A stretch of 64,000 nt of DNA, from NCBI GenBank assembly GCA_030248215.1, contig JASANG010003354.1, forward strand, positions 1 to 64,000. Reading direction: 5' to 3'. Position 1 is the first letter of the stretch; every line of letters begins with the position of its first letter. Below the pieces are notes generated by a model. The model was given only the letters and a program-made list of their open reading frames with translations, did not search any database and was not told where the DNA came from. The stretch comes from Enoplolaimus lenunculus (taxonomy: Eukaryota > Nematoda > Enoplea > Enoplida > Thoracostomopsidae). A program made the translations under genes and the position numbers. Below, piece by piece: positions 38,048 to 51,289 of this stretch.

Positions 38048-41000
38048 CTATCCCAAATTTACCCTTGAGTTGTTCTTCACCACCATCTCTTTTGATTTCA
38101 GCCGTTCCTTTTTAACCACGCTCAGCTTATCGGCGGCCAGCAATCGCTGTTCGGTATCAGTCAATTTTCCTTTAAAAGAATCAGCAATGATCTGTTTCAA
38201 CGGCGGAACGTAAATTTCCGCTACGCCCAGCTTATTCGCTTGAAACACCACAATTTTCAGCATTTCAAACGTTAAACCTTTCGATTTGCCAGATAAAAGC
38301 TGAACAATTTCACTTACGACTTCAACATCGGGCAAATCCGAATTAGCCAGACATCCTTTTAGCCTTGCCTTGACTTCATCTGTTTCCAACGGATCTTTAT
38401 TGCTATCTTCGTAGAAAATCCGCTGATTACCAGACGGGGTCATTATTGGAACTGGCCGCTTTGTGGGGCGATCAGCCGCTAGGACTTGTTGCTGTTCCTG
38501 ATTTTCCTCTTCGCTATTCATAGCAGATTTGGCAGGCAAATATCGTTGCATCAACTTGAGCATTTTGTCAAACTGTCCACCTCGCGCCAGAAGCAACAAA
38601 ATCGGACTTACTATCCACTCTGCCCATTGGACCGTAGGTCTTTCGCTGGTATAGTTACGATCAACAAGTCGAATGGAGTCCAGGGCAAGTTTTGCCAGCT
38701 CCGCATCTAATTCTGGTGTTACTGCGTGCGCTGAAAGACAAGCAGCAAAGAAAGCTTGGTAAGCTTGATGTGAATCGGTGTGATGAATTAACGCAAACTG
38801 TTTGAAATTGAACCAAATATCGGGCAAATGTGAGTGTTGGCTGTGCAGTTCCACCCAGGCGAACAACGACGTCATCAGGTTATAGCGTGGGGTATAGCTC
38901 ATTGGCACGAGTTGCTTGTACATCTGTCAAAATAAACTGCCACATAAATCGGTGGGTAGCAACTGAGTCAGCAAAACCCTTTTCCTTGGAGCAAGCTCTG
39001 CAGATACTACTTTCAGTTGCAACTTACAGAGTATCGTTGCAGCAATTCAGAAACGGTGTTCAAAAAGATCTCGCAAGTGCTAATTGCACCTGATAGTTTT
39101 CCTTGCAAAAAATTGCACATGAGAACAGGGCTCGAAACAAGTTTGAAAGTTTTTAGAGTGTAAACAAAATGAATTTTAGAATACTACAGTACAAGTTTGA
39201 AAGCGTACGGTAATAACATGACGGGCATATGAATTTCTTCTATTCTACATCAGCTGCAAAACCTAACCTAAGTCGCGTTAGTCTGTTGTTTTGAAGATTT
39301 TTGGTATCTCAAAGACAAAACATCAGATTACTTTTGATTAGTTTTGTGATTTTCCAGCCAATTAAAACACCCTATTCTAAACAGCTATCTCACACCTAAA
39401 TACCAAAATAACAATATTACATCATTTGCCGCGAAGACGCTTATAAATATTTTGATGTATGTATAAATTAAACAGTAATTAAGCGTGAAACTTAAAATTA
39501 AACAGATAACTTACAGCGTAAAAATGTTCCGGTGTGTCATAAAATAACAGAGTTGACAAAAATGCATCGTACATCGCGTCCTCGTCTCTAAATCCAAGCA
39601 CAGTCATTGCATTTGCTCCGTGACAATACGAATTGAAAATTGCCTGAGCCATTGTGGCATTTTTGAGCGATTTCGCGGCAAGCATTGCTTCTATATAAAA
39701 CCGTTTGTCGTTTGAATCCTTAAACAATAAACCAATAATTATAGCTATAAAAATAAAACAGAACATCCATAAATGTACTAAATCTACTTATAATACAGTA
39801 CCTGCAATCAAAAGCCTAAAGTTCACTACAGCCCTATCAAAGACTAATATTTTCTTTCGTGCAGTACATTTTTCATCCTCACTAAACTTGTAGGCGAACT
39901 TATTTAGTACGAGACTGAAAAATTTCAGCTGCTTTCATGATCTTAAACACATTGTGTAAAAATACATGCCTTCTGTTACGTATGTACTTCACCCCAATTA
40001 ATAGTTTGCCTTATTCGAAATTGCGAATAGCAGTAAGGTAGTTAACTTTATCGAACGTGCTAAATTTTTTATGATCATCGCTATTTTTAAAGTTACACAA
40101 CTTACCGTCAACTAGCAATAGATGCCACACACGTTAGAGAACGCAGTGTCAGCTACAACACAAAAACTAACTTGGCTCTCATAGTCTTTGCCTTCAATTT
40201 GAGCTGTCACGTAGTTCATAACGCCTTCAAGTTTATCAGTTGACTGGCAAATTTTGATGATAAGACGATAAGTGCCTAAAGACGGTTCAATTTTAAACCG
40301 TTTCATGTCGCTCAAAACTTGCAGCATAGCTGCAACAGCATCGGAGGCACCAAAACGTGAGTACCGCGAAATAACATTTAAAATCGCATTGAAAAATGCA
40401 ACATCCGGTTGTGTTTTGTCATTTGCAAGCTTTCGTAGCACCTAAAATGAATGTAATCAAATTCAATCAAAACAAATCTAATTTCATTGGCACTGGGAGG
40501 AAAATCTTGCACTAACTTTTACTATCCGGTTCCGGCAGAATACTTACCTTCTAATACGAGTATTTTAAAAATCCAATGGTATTCTGGCTGGACTTTTTTG
40601 CCATTTATAAAAGCCGCACTCAACGAAACAAACTACTTACTACATCAACAGCTCCCATCTGGTTCGACCTTGTCGGAACAGTTTCTGCAACATATTCATT
40701 TAACAAAGCGGTTAACGCACGCACATGCAGAGTAATAGAGCCGTCGTGAGAATTTGATTTTTCACACACTTCATTAAAAAGGTCCCACGCTCTCTTTGGT
40801 TCATTCCATTGACATAAACCAGTAATTAGTATACTGTACGCAGCGCTAACAATATCTTTTGATTCGCCGCTGTCCGGAGACGTCAGTGATGCAAATATTT
40901 CTTCAGCTGGATGATTCTGAAAAAAGCGTAATTTTCAATTGATTATCTAAATACATAAACTAGCAGGATTGGAATTACTCTTAGTTTCAATCACGCAAAC

Positions 41001-43455
41001 ACCTACACTTACGTACAAGAAACCTACCTCACGAAGCCAAATTTCTTTCTTTGTATTTAGGTTACGCATAGCATAATACACCTCATCCGCATAGACTATA
41101 TCCATTGGATTTTGAGCATTATAATAAGCCAGAAGCTGTAGTAAAGCTAGGCGCGCTTCTGCACTTATCGAAATCGGTTCACTATCAGCTGTGGCGTTAG
41201 CAGAAACAATATTTGTATACACCTTAAAACAATGTTAAAAAATATAATACAGTAATGTTAACAAAAAATACATCGACGCTGTTAGAATATTTGCTTTATA
41301 TTTATTAATCACGGTGATGCTATACTTTTATAAAATGTTAATATTGTCGGTCGCCGACTGTCACCATCTGCTATAGTGCGGTATCGTACGTGCACTTCTC
41401 GCGTGCGTACGATACAGCACTACAACGAAGGATGACGGACGGCGTCGCATGAAAAGCGTAGCGCTACCTAAGAATCACGAACTTACAAGCTGTTGAACGC
41501 TCACACTAGTGCAACAAAGTGGAGTAAATGTGTCACCAAGTGACTCTAAATCTTTCACGGTAAGCGCTTTTCATATAAATACTTCCGCCTCAAACATTGT
41601 TGGTCATACAAAAAACGCAACCTCAAAGAACACAAATACTCACCTTGTATGCACATTTGATTTGCATCCGATTGATTCTGTCCAGCAATTCCTCAACAGT
41701 ACATCCAGATTCTTCGGCCTCGGGCTTCGGTTTTGATGGACGATAAGCATCTATGAATGGCTCGTCATGTGTGTACATAAATAACTCTGGCCAATCGCTG
41801 ACCAGCCATCTAAAATGACCCATGAAATAACACAACGTTTTTTGCTATCAACGATTTGTTTTTCAAAATTACGAAAACACTGTATACAATTAGTAGCATC
41901 GTAAATAAATTATTTCAGTTGCTATTGCATACATTTATAGAAATCTGAAATTTTCACAAAACCTGATCGATGTAAAACGCTGCGGATAAAAATTACGGTT
42001 GTTGAAATGATTTAATTACTTCTGTGTTATTTTACAACAAATTCTTATAAAAGTATAATTTTTGAAACCACAGCTCATCTTGGGTTTCGATATTAGTGGC
42101 GGTCAGTGGCAAACCCTCTCATATCCGTGCTGGCGACTTCGAACTCTCACTATGACTATGTTGCGGTACTGGGTTGCTCTCAAGGCCCGTACAGGCAGTT
42201 CATACCGTGCAGCTTTGCGTCCCATCACTTTAGCCAACGCATACTGTCGTTTTGCGACAGTGGACATTGGAATCAACAGCGGATCGTCAATAAATTTATA
42301 ATGTGGGCCAGTAGGATCATTTTTTACTGTAGACGCTAACGCTTTCAAAATGTCGGTCGGACCGCGCTGAAAGGTAGTGCAGTTTTACGTATAATAATAA
42401 CAATCAGAAACATGAATTGAAATCACAAGCTTAATAGATAACATTATCGCAGAATCATTGCGCAATAGACAACCTGCCAAGGAAATGTTAAATCATATTT
42501 GCATGGAGCAAAATAAACTATTTGAGCCACAGATTTTTATATAACAACACATTCTTTTACTACACATTTTATAACATCGATGTATTAAAAGAAACTATAA
42601 TCATATACAAACTCAAGCTTTTGGAGAATGTGGTGTTCTTAGCGTGTTTTATCACTATTTCCATAGCGGTACACACTAACAATATGGTTTGCGCAGCTAG
42701 GTTTTCGAAATATTGATCAATCCATATGGGTAGTCAAGATGTCGGCCCGTAGCTCATATTGATGTTAACATATTAATAGGCCTTAAAGCTTGCACTTTAA
42801 AACGGTAAGTTTAGTGAGTTTATTTTCCAAGTCAGGTTTAATCTTTTATACAATATGTCTTTCAAGAAATCATACTAGCTATAAAGGTTAAAAAATCGCA
42901 AGGAATCCTTAATGGTAGCAAACCGAGGACTAGTTACACCTAGCTACAAGCGTTAAGTACCCATTAGTGTTGTGCAATTACCACTTATTCTACAGGCCGG
43001 CAGGCCGGAGAGCAGGGAACGCCTGCTTACATATAAAAGTATGCTTACGTATAAAATTACTTATACACAATAAACAAGGGCGTAGCCAGGGGGTTTGAGA
43101 TCTGTCCCCCTTTTGGGATTTTAATTGTTTTACTGGAACAGCTAAAATTTTTTAATAAAGTATCCTGTGTTTTTGTCGCGTTAGTATTTGAATCGCTTAG
43201 TGCGGGCGGCATCCTCCACCGGGGTAAAGGTGCTTTGAAATAGCAGGGGTTTAGTAGGGCGGTGTGAACCCCGCATAAACCAGAATATAAAAACTTTACC
43301 TCAATTCGTGCTGGGATTATGATTTTCCCCGTTTTCGGCGAGTCTTTGTCGGAAGTTTCAGGCACTTGGGAGGTAGACGCAACCTGTTGCGATGCACATC
43401 TGCGAAAAATAAAACTCGTCGAGCAGCCGCACAATTTGCATGAGTTACGAAACAT
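38048..43455 (-). CDS. PTCD3: Pentatricopeptide repeat protein PTCD3 (mitoribosomal protein mS39)
   Basis: Eight exons (43455-43300, 42366-42206, 41809-41644, 41222-41028, 40916-40641, 40441-40172, 39718-39515, 38923-38048) join in phase to 767 aa. PTCD3 is a small-subunit mitoribosome protein near the mRNA entrance and is needed for mitochondrial translation. The N-terminus (MFRNSCKLCGCSTSFIFRRC) is basic and Cys/Ser-rich, as in an import signal. ILKALASTVKNDPTGPHYKF, IDDPLLIPMS and GRKAARWLVSDWPELF match the conserved PTCD3 front end, and helical repeat segments such as DVAFFNAILNVISRYSRFG and PSLGTYRLIIKICQS follow. It lies 3.8 kb past the SARS2 start, same strand. Intron 1 holds a dispersed repeat 30 bp from exon 1; intron 41223-41643 has a strong hairpin. 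Confidence 0.92.
41376..41420. repeat. Hairpin in a PTCD3 intron
   Basis: GTATCGTACGTGCAC faces GTGCGTACGATAC across a few bases, within a GACGG-rich block (41345-41465) that resembles 27840-27960 and 59320-59410. Confidence 0.7.
43077..43270. repeat. Dispersed element with GGGCGTAGCCAGG end in PTCD3 intron 1
   Basis: GGGCGTAGCCAGGGGGTT start, TTTACTGGAACAGCTAAAAT and TTTGAAATAGCAGGGGTTTA near the far end. It aligns to 35747-35970 on the opposite strand. It ends about 30 bp from exon 1. Confidence 0.7.
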
Positions 43456-45742
43456 TTTCAGTTATATAATACCTACATAAATCTAAAACATTAATGCTGC
43501 CGGATGCATTGTATACCGTACTGCAAAATCAGAGCTGTTCCTTTATAGGTTGACTGGGATTTACACTCCACAGGACGCTGAATATTGTAAGATTTACCAT
43601 GTTTTCAATGTATACAGAACTTCCGGCAAAATTATACTCGAGCTTCAAGTGATTTCCTGCTAGAAATGGAGAAAGACTCAGTTGGCACTCTGCTAATGCC
43701 ACGACTGTAAACTGCTCAAACTTATATTGAAATCAACGATGTCTGTTCGCTGGAGTCTAAAAATAAATTTCGAAATTCGGCACGAAACGCCTCTGTTACT
43801 TCTGCACCGAATGATTCAAAAATCTAATCGCTCGACTCGTAATCAATTTAAAAACTAAACTCAAAAACTAGCACAAAATTTTATTTAGCCTTTTGAAGAA
43901 ATGTTATATATTTTACTGGTGAAAATAGAATACACGGTTGCAGAGAAAAATGAACAAGTATACCTCACTGAAATACTGATGTTTTGATGGCCAATCTAGC
44001 AACTAGTACTACAGTGTAAAATTCAAACAATGTAATAAGCAGATGACTATCACAATATCACGATCCATTTGGTGCCAAAAACCTGCAGTTATCCCACTTT
44101 GTTATGGCTCCATCCTCACTCACTTTTTTCAACATTGTTATTATATGGTGCAATCACTTGTGACCTGAACTTTCGCGTCGTGATATGCGTACTCGTTTTA
44201 ATACGAAACGCAATACGTATTCTGATGAACGGTACAGCAACAATTGCTAAAATCAGTTGCAGCGTTTTAGCCGATCATTCACAGCAGAAGTCACCAGCAA
44301 CTGGCTATCTCCTTCAGTTGATAAGCTCAAATTGTTCAGCGTATTTCAACTCATCATCACATGAATAGTTTCTATTTAGTAGTCAAGATACAACTCGCAG
44401 TCTCACTGAGAGAGACGTTTCACACAGTTTGCGCTGTGTTGCTCACGTGTACTCTCTGTGTTGAGTTGTTAAACTGGCGCAACGCTAAAACTCGTTGCAG
44501 TGTCAAAAAACGTCAACCAATCCAATGTTCTTTATCTTCATGCTGGCAGTGTTTCAATCTTGCCCAGAAGCCGAACTATGATTCTAGTCTCTATTATGTC
44601 AGGCAATCGGAACGTTGTCAATTGCCAAAATTGCGAACCACCAGAAGTAATTGACTTTCCCCTTTCAGAGCACTTGTCATTTTCGACCATCAATCAAGCT
44701 CAATTACAGAGTCACAGTACTATTTAGCCAGAACCAAAAATGGATACATATTGCTCTCTTAACGCCACAGAATCAGTTAAATAACGATTCTTCTTCGTTT
44801 CATTTTCCTTCTTCGTTTCATTTTCATGCGAGCCAACTGAACTAGCGTTTGTTAACGGTTTTGAGCAATTCTTTGAAGCTGAAAATTTTGATATAAACCG
44901 TACAAAGAAACGTAATAAAATTATAAAATTGGACAAACGGAATAACGAACCCTAAGCGAGCCTTTGATTGAACACGGCAAGCAATCATCGCAACGCAAAG
45001 ATTTCTTTGCAATACGTATTTCATGACGCCAGTATTCAACCAATGTTAAAATGCTCTCTGCACAATCATAAAAAGAAAAATGGTATACGACACCATTTTA
45101 GTTGAGGCTTGTTATAAAGTTTCAAAATTTATACAAAACCCGAATCTAAAATGCTACTCTGAACAATTATTGTGGCTCAAACAGCTACATAACAGTAGGT
45201 TAAGTTGCACGGTGCGACCGGACACCAAAAAATGAGAGAGCCGGAGACGGATAATAAATTCAAATCTAATACCAGATTGCATTCAAATATCAGAACGTAG
45301 CTTACAATTGTTTCTTCCATGGCTTATGGAACCCAAAGCATTTACACGACACAAACTATTCTATGTTTCTGTAGCCTTGGGCTCAGTTGCAATATTCGCT
45401 TGGCTTCGGTATGAATGTATGAATTTTAATAGTTACGCAATAATTATTAGCAGATATTCTGAAAACACACTAAAATACAAAAAAACTAAATTTTTTTCGG
45501 TGATGACGAAAAGTTGACAGAAACCAAGAGTACTGACCCACTTTTACGCTGAAGTTTAGGGTTTGCTTTAGGAATACGTTATTGTAACCCAATAAAGATT
45601 GTGAATGTACATGATCACATGCATACATTTACATTACATGTGTGACAGAAAAAATATGTAGAAGTAATACGAAGATGGTAGCAATTTTTTGAAGTTCTTA
45701 AAAACAATGTCCGGTAAGTTAAAATACCGGGGCCGCCGCATG
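43456..45742. other. Intergenic region between PTCD3 and GPATCH1
   Basis: No gene recognised. Open frames on both strands near 44070-44850 are short, overlap each other and lack family features. A CCGGAGACGG fragment lies at 45205-45255. Confidence 0.5.
44791..44826. repeat. 18-bp tandem duplication
   Basis: TTCTTCGTTTCATTTTCC is followed at once by TTCTTCGTTTCATTTTCA, between GPATCH1 and PTCD3. Confidence 0.85.
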
Positions 45743-45775
45743 TCATTTTTTGCCGAAGCCGGATATCCTGTTCCA
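45722..45775. repeat. CCGG-type repeat fragment overlapping the GPATCH1 stop
   Basis: TACCGGGGCCGCCGCATG, TTTTTTGCCGAAGCCGGATA and TCCTGTTCCACC resemble the CCGGAGCCGG family. On the minus strand it supplies the last codons and TGA of the GPATCH1 model. Confidence 0.5.
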
Positions 45776-48700
45776 CCATTGTAAGCAGGTACCTAAACTA
45801 TGTTCATCGCGTTTGTGTTTGCTATATTTGTGGTCAGTTTCTTCAGGCACAGACTTTCGCGACTTTTGGAATCCTGGAACGCCAACAACCGTCGATCTGA
45901 AAACGAACTAATGATAATTCAGTTGTTGAGCATTCAAACACTCAAAATTCAGTCACTAAGTAACGCCTAAATAATTTCACTCTATGTGATTTTCACATAA
46001 TGTAATCGCATTTCGCGTTTTACCCTAGGCCAAATACTCTAATCTGCTTGAATACATGCTAACAGCACTACGAATATTGCACCACTAGTATCATCACAGT
46101 GGGCACCACTAGTGATATGCAAAGCTTATACCTATGCAAATTTTTAGCTCCACCAGTGAGCTATAACATATTCAACCAAGGATACAGCGCCTTATTAAAA
46201 ATAAAAGCGACTATCTAGCGGTAAAACCAACAACCAAGTACTTTCAAAAACGGCTAGAAACTCCGCCATAATACCACGACCAATTCATTCGGGCTTAAAC
46301 AGCTTACTTCTCATACGGGTTAGGGACACCAAACCTCCTCAATAGCAGTTTATCCGGATGCCATTCAAATGTCGACCGGGTCAGTTGGCCAAACATTTTC
46401 AGCCGTACGGCTTTGACCAAATCATCATCAGCCGAAATCTACAAAACAAAATGTTCAATGGTGGGAATAATTTAAATGGTCGAACAATATTTTCTTAATT
46501 ATTTCATCAACTTTTTGCACCGTCCGATGCTATAATGTACGCGAATTACCATACAGCTGCGCCGAACGCATAGCCCATCAATCGGTAAATGGAATCTTTC
46601 TTACTCGTAGCGCCATCACGACAAGCAATACAGTGCCATCCGAACACTTGCTTGCTCATCGAATCGTATTTGTACTATTGAATTTGAAACTAGTAAGCCT
46701 AACCCTAAGTTTAGCGGTCAAATCCCCCTTTGATATTTTTGTCCAGAGTTCTAAGACAATTTTCAACTGGTAACCCAAAAAACTCCTTTGAATTTTTTAT
46801 ACAATTAACAACTTCTCCAAAATGCTGGCTATGCAACTGGGCTAACTTTACAAACTAAACTCATATACCGATGGCAAAGCTGTTCCTGAAGTTTCGTTCA
46901 TTCCAACGCTGACAAAGCGACTTTTCAACTGTGACCCGTGAAATGTCCACGCCGCTGTATCGCGATTATTATTTGGGGTAACGTTCTGTTGGTCATCATC
47001 AGTCGGTACGGTTTTGACGGTGCCTACGTTCGAATCTTAAAAAGTCCACACAGTGAATTTAAAAATATTTAGACGATTCACTCAATCAATTACTGAAGTT
47101 CACAAATTTTCCAAAAGGCAGCTCGTTACCTAATTTCAAACCAATGACGCATACGCCAAATGATATCAGGTAATATAGTAATAATAATAATAATAAAAAT
47201 CGTATTTCAAAATTTCATAACCAAAGCCATCAGAGCAGAAGACATTTAATGTATGAAAGCCAGAACCGCAAGTCAATTTTTTGCAGGAGCCGGAGACAGA
47301 CCTCCGGACGTACCCTATATACCTGAAATATCGCTTTCGCGAAGTTAACTTACGATAACTACCACTCTGGAATCAATAAAACGCACCAAGCCGTGGTTTC
47401 TTACCTTCTATACTGTCGTTAGGTAAATCACTTTTTGGCCCCCACCGACTTGAATATCGCTGGCTAGTGGAAGCTTTTCGTCCCTCGTTTGATTCATGAT
47501 TTTCTGGTTGGGATGTCAGTTCTTTCTGCCGAGTTCGCTTTTTCTGGTGGGCTGGATTAAAATCAGACGGTAGTTTCGGAGGTGGCCAATATCGTCGAGG
47601 TAGACGGCTATTTTTTGCTGGTTCAAACTTTGTTAGTTCGCTTGTGTTCTCGCTGAGTTCTAAATGAATGGTAAACAGCAAAATGGCAACAGGTAAAAAA
47701 ATTCCTAGGCTAGACAAATAATATACACTCCAAGTCAAATAAAATAGAAAGCAGGCCTTTAGCTGTGTCTCTGTATAAATTTATTTAACATTTAAGAATA
47801 TGAGTATGCTATATACTTTGACGACACCCAACTTGAGCGTACCAGACGTACCAGACTCTTGTACATTCGTGGAGCTCTGAAGGCCTCCTCCAAGGGAAAA
47901 ATCGTACTTTGCCATATCATCAACTTCATAAATATTCAAATCATCTTCTTCAAAAGCTCCAACTCCGAACGCCTAAAACACTGAGCTGACAGAAGCGCAC
48001 CTGCTGCATATTCAATAAAACCATACCATGTAGTTAGAAACGACTTTCTACGTATTTATGTAACTCTGAACAACGAATCTGTTCACAATGACTCACCATA
48101 GGTAAATAAGTTTAAAAACCCTCGCAACAGTGTTATTTCACATAAAGGTACCGGTGCTTAACCCAAATTGATAACAGAATTCACTAACCTGTCCACGAAT
48201 TCCAACCGAGCTGCCCGCATCATTCCGCGCCAAATTTCGTCCAAATCGCTTAGCTATGTTGTCATTAACTGTCGCGTCTACACCTATTTCTCGTTTTTCA
48301 TTGCCCGCCGGCCGCAACATCCAGTCTCGGGCCTGTTCTCGTAAGGTTTCGTAACCAAGACCATGAGTATCAGTTTTGTCAGGCATACGAGTCATATCAA
48401 AATCATCTGGTGAAACCAAATCTGTTAACATCACACTTCCAGAACTGCTTGCATCGTCATTGTCTTCATTGTCCTTTGAATCAACTGACCCCGCAGCCTA
48501 AAATATGTTGACTACTTAATGTTGAAGCAAATGGTTTGCCACAAACTCAGCCATTAGAACCATGCCAGATAACCTGCAATCCAAAGTTGCCCCTCTGTTT
48601 CAAGACCAAACAGTAAGCATTCAAAGTCGGCACTATATGCAGCACATAATGTAGCCTTAGATTCGAATGTATGTATGTACCATAATATCATTAAAACGAC

Positions 48701-50692
48701 ATCGCAAATAAGTAAAGCACAATAAAATCTAAAATTTCATTCAATCTGAAGTTTTTATTAGATTTTATTTTTTGTTCACTACGTTCTATCAATCGCGTTT
48801 TTCCAATATTCATATGAATGAACGTACCTAAAAATTAACAAAGCTGATAAAACAAAACTTACCATATCCTCCGGGAGAGCACATCCGTAAACTTTGCTGC
48901 AGCTGGCTAAATAAAACCGAAAGCAAAGATTTAAATACTGTGATATTGAAACCATTTTACGGCAACCCGCCAGGACAACATTAATAGTTTCGCAGAAGTA
49001 AATGCAATAACTATTTTAGCGGTATGTATGTTGACCAAGTTAATCGGCATATGGTTGCTAGTAACCATGTTACTTGTAATCAACTACTTTATCACTACCC
49101 TCGACGGAAATAATAGCACACGAGTTTCTAACCAGCGCATCAAACCATTTCAAAGCATTATTATATATCACCTTTAGTTGCTTGTTTCTCATTATGCCGT
49201 ATCTTGGGGCCAACACCTTGACCTTGTCTCCAACCCATTGCTCGTAACAATTTGATTCCGATTGTATCCCTGTAAAATGTACCAACCGAAATAAAACTTT
49301 CTTTCCAATACAGCCAAGCATCGCAATATTCGAATAAGACGGTTCATCGAAATACATCTATATACAAAAGCATTACCAAACATAAGAACAAAATAAAAAC
49401 TTCACTGAACGCAAATTGAATATTACAACCACAATTCGGAGCGGTGCAAGATCACTAATAACAAACGACAGACACATTCAGAGTTTATTTTTTCGTTTAC
49501 TACAATTCCCAGATAACTTCGGCGTCTGTCTGCATTTTGAAGACTCCTTGCGTACGCCACTGGAGATAAAGTAGTTTACCTAACTGGTTTCAAAATTATT
49601 TCAAGTGTTTCAGATTCGGTTTCAAGCGAAGATTTATCATTCGCTCGTCGTCGGCCAGTTGTCAGCTTGCTTTCTTCACCTTCAGCATCGTAACTTGCCG
49701 TAGGCCGTATTTTCTTCTTATCAAAGGAAAACGCCTTCCGATCCTGCCAAATAAATTTTGAATATGTTTTTACTCATATTTATCACAAAAACTCAAACAA
49801 ATTTTTTAATGATAACATGGCCATAAAATAGGTGTGTTGTAGTTTGATAGTAATTGGCTCAATACCTGTCGTTTGCCCTACACCTAAACTAACCGATTAA
49901 ACGCAAACTTGTATATACGAATATTAAAATGTAAAAAAACTTAAAACAATATGTACGTACTTCATCATCCATGAGCTCATCTAATGTAGGACCGCATAAC
50001 ACTTCTGCTTTTGCGTTTCGGCTTGACATGAAGCTCTTTGGTGTGAATCCTTCAACAGAATTAGCAAAGTATAACTGGCAAAGACAATAAACAACTTAAG
50101 TTCTAAAAAAACTTACTTATAAGAAAAATTAATGGGAGCAAAACGCATGATTTATGGACGCAATCAAACAAGAACCATAAACATTTTTACGATAACAGTC
50201 AACACAATTCAGAAGCTAGTCTTGTCAAAAAAGTACAACTGCAACAAAAAATGCATGCATAATTCGCAAAATGTAGCGCACACAAGAACTCACCTTCTTT
50301 GGATCCAACCGTATTAAAATACCCTGAAGAGAAACCGCCTGTGAATGCACCGTGAAACCTCTGACGTCCAATTTCATCACGTACAGTTAGATCTTTTTCT
50401 CGTTTCAGAGATGTGTTCGCTGGCTCATCTATAAAAATCGAAACACCAGACAAAAAAATAAGCTTTTCATAGTTCCCAAATTTAAAAAAATTTATCCTGT
50501 ATTCCTTTAGCTGGTCACCAGTGCGACTTTATTACTGAATAATTTGGTCTTAATATTTTTGGAAAGACTGTCCCAGTGCCTAGCCCTTATATAAAAACAT
50601 TGCACCAATATTATTTAGCATTATACGTATATACCTTCATCTTGATCTGGAAACGCTGTTCCAAAAAGTGCCAAGCCTTCTAACTCATCCAT
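45743..50692 (-). CDS. GPATCH1: G-patch domain protein GPATCH1
   Basis: Twelve exons (50692-50635, 50428-50294, 50049-49961, 49743-49580, 49269-49172, 48906-48863, 48497-48189, 47972-47828, 47659-47405, 47035-46869, 46438-46308, 45896-45743) give 582 aa, well below human GPATCH1 (about 930). The family is tied to the spliceosome, where G-patch proteins usually activate DEAH helicases; the nucleus is the expected site. Seen: [20 protein letters not shown], the G-patch [39 protein letters not shown]...[22 protein letters not shown] and the C-terminal [19 protein letters not shown]...STVVGVPGF. Exon 8's donor (47828) was chosen to fit phase with exon 9. The last dozen codons run into a CCGG-type dispersed repeat, so the true end may differ. 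Confidence 0.9.
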
Positions 50693-50770
50693 ACAAAACA
50701 GTAGTGCGCAATTATTTATTTAAAGTTATTAAAATTGTGATTATATAAGCAAGAGTAGACGATCACTCTT

Positions 50771-51040
50771 AGACAAAAGCGTGCAACTACTGTGGCACTG
50801 CATAGTACAACGCTACCAGCGCGCATTGTTTTTGCCCGACCACTGATTATGGAAGTAGTCACCACCAGAACCACACAGTAACCACAGGACTGAGGAATAT
50901 AATCGGAGCAACTTGCAATTACAATCAAAAACCATAGTGCAACGTACCCCCTCATGAATAAGGGGCGGGTTGGAAAAATCACAACGTGCTATGTGTACAA
51001 TCTAATGTACACATAATGTACACAGTTGCACACTCTTGCC
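50771..51040. mobile_element. MITE with CAAGAGYGTGCAACT ends upstream of GPATCH1
   Basis: ACAAAAGCGTGCAACTACTG left and GTTGCACACTCTTGCC right; CAACGCTACCAGCGCGCATT within. It starts about 80 bp from the GPATCH1 ATG, so it may overlap the promoter. Confidence 0.72.
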
Positions 51041-51289
51041 ATTATCAACTATACAGAGTTGAACACTTTTGTCATTATCAAATCTTGGTATAAGTAAGAA
51101 CAGGGACTCGCTGGAAAAGCGTCCATAGCGCTAGAAAACGTGATAAAGACGATCAGTGTTATTTTGATGGCTAACTGTTTCTCAGCGTATTCCTATTTCC
51201 AAGCCTAAACTTCGGCGTAAAAACATGTCTAAATCTAAGCGTAAGCCTAAACGAAAAGCCTTTATCCTAAGTTACAGAGGCGTTCTTAC

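Noticed and set aside
41485-41580. Possible extra PTCD3 exon on the minus strand ending CAACAGCTT|GTAAGT
   Set aside because: No acceptor gives the needed phase, and joining the neighbouring exons directly keeps frame and family similarity.
44069-44936. Overlapping open frames between PTCD3 and GPATCH1
   Set aside because: Short, mutually overlapping, no recognised family or consistent splice sites.
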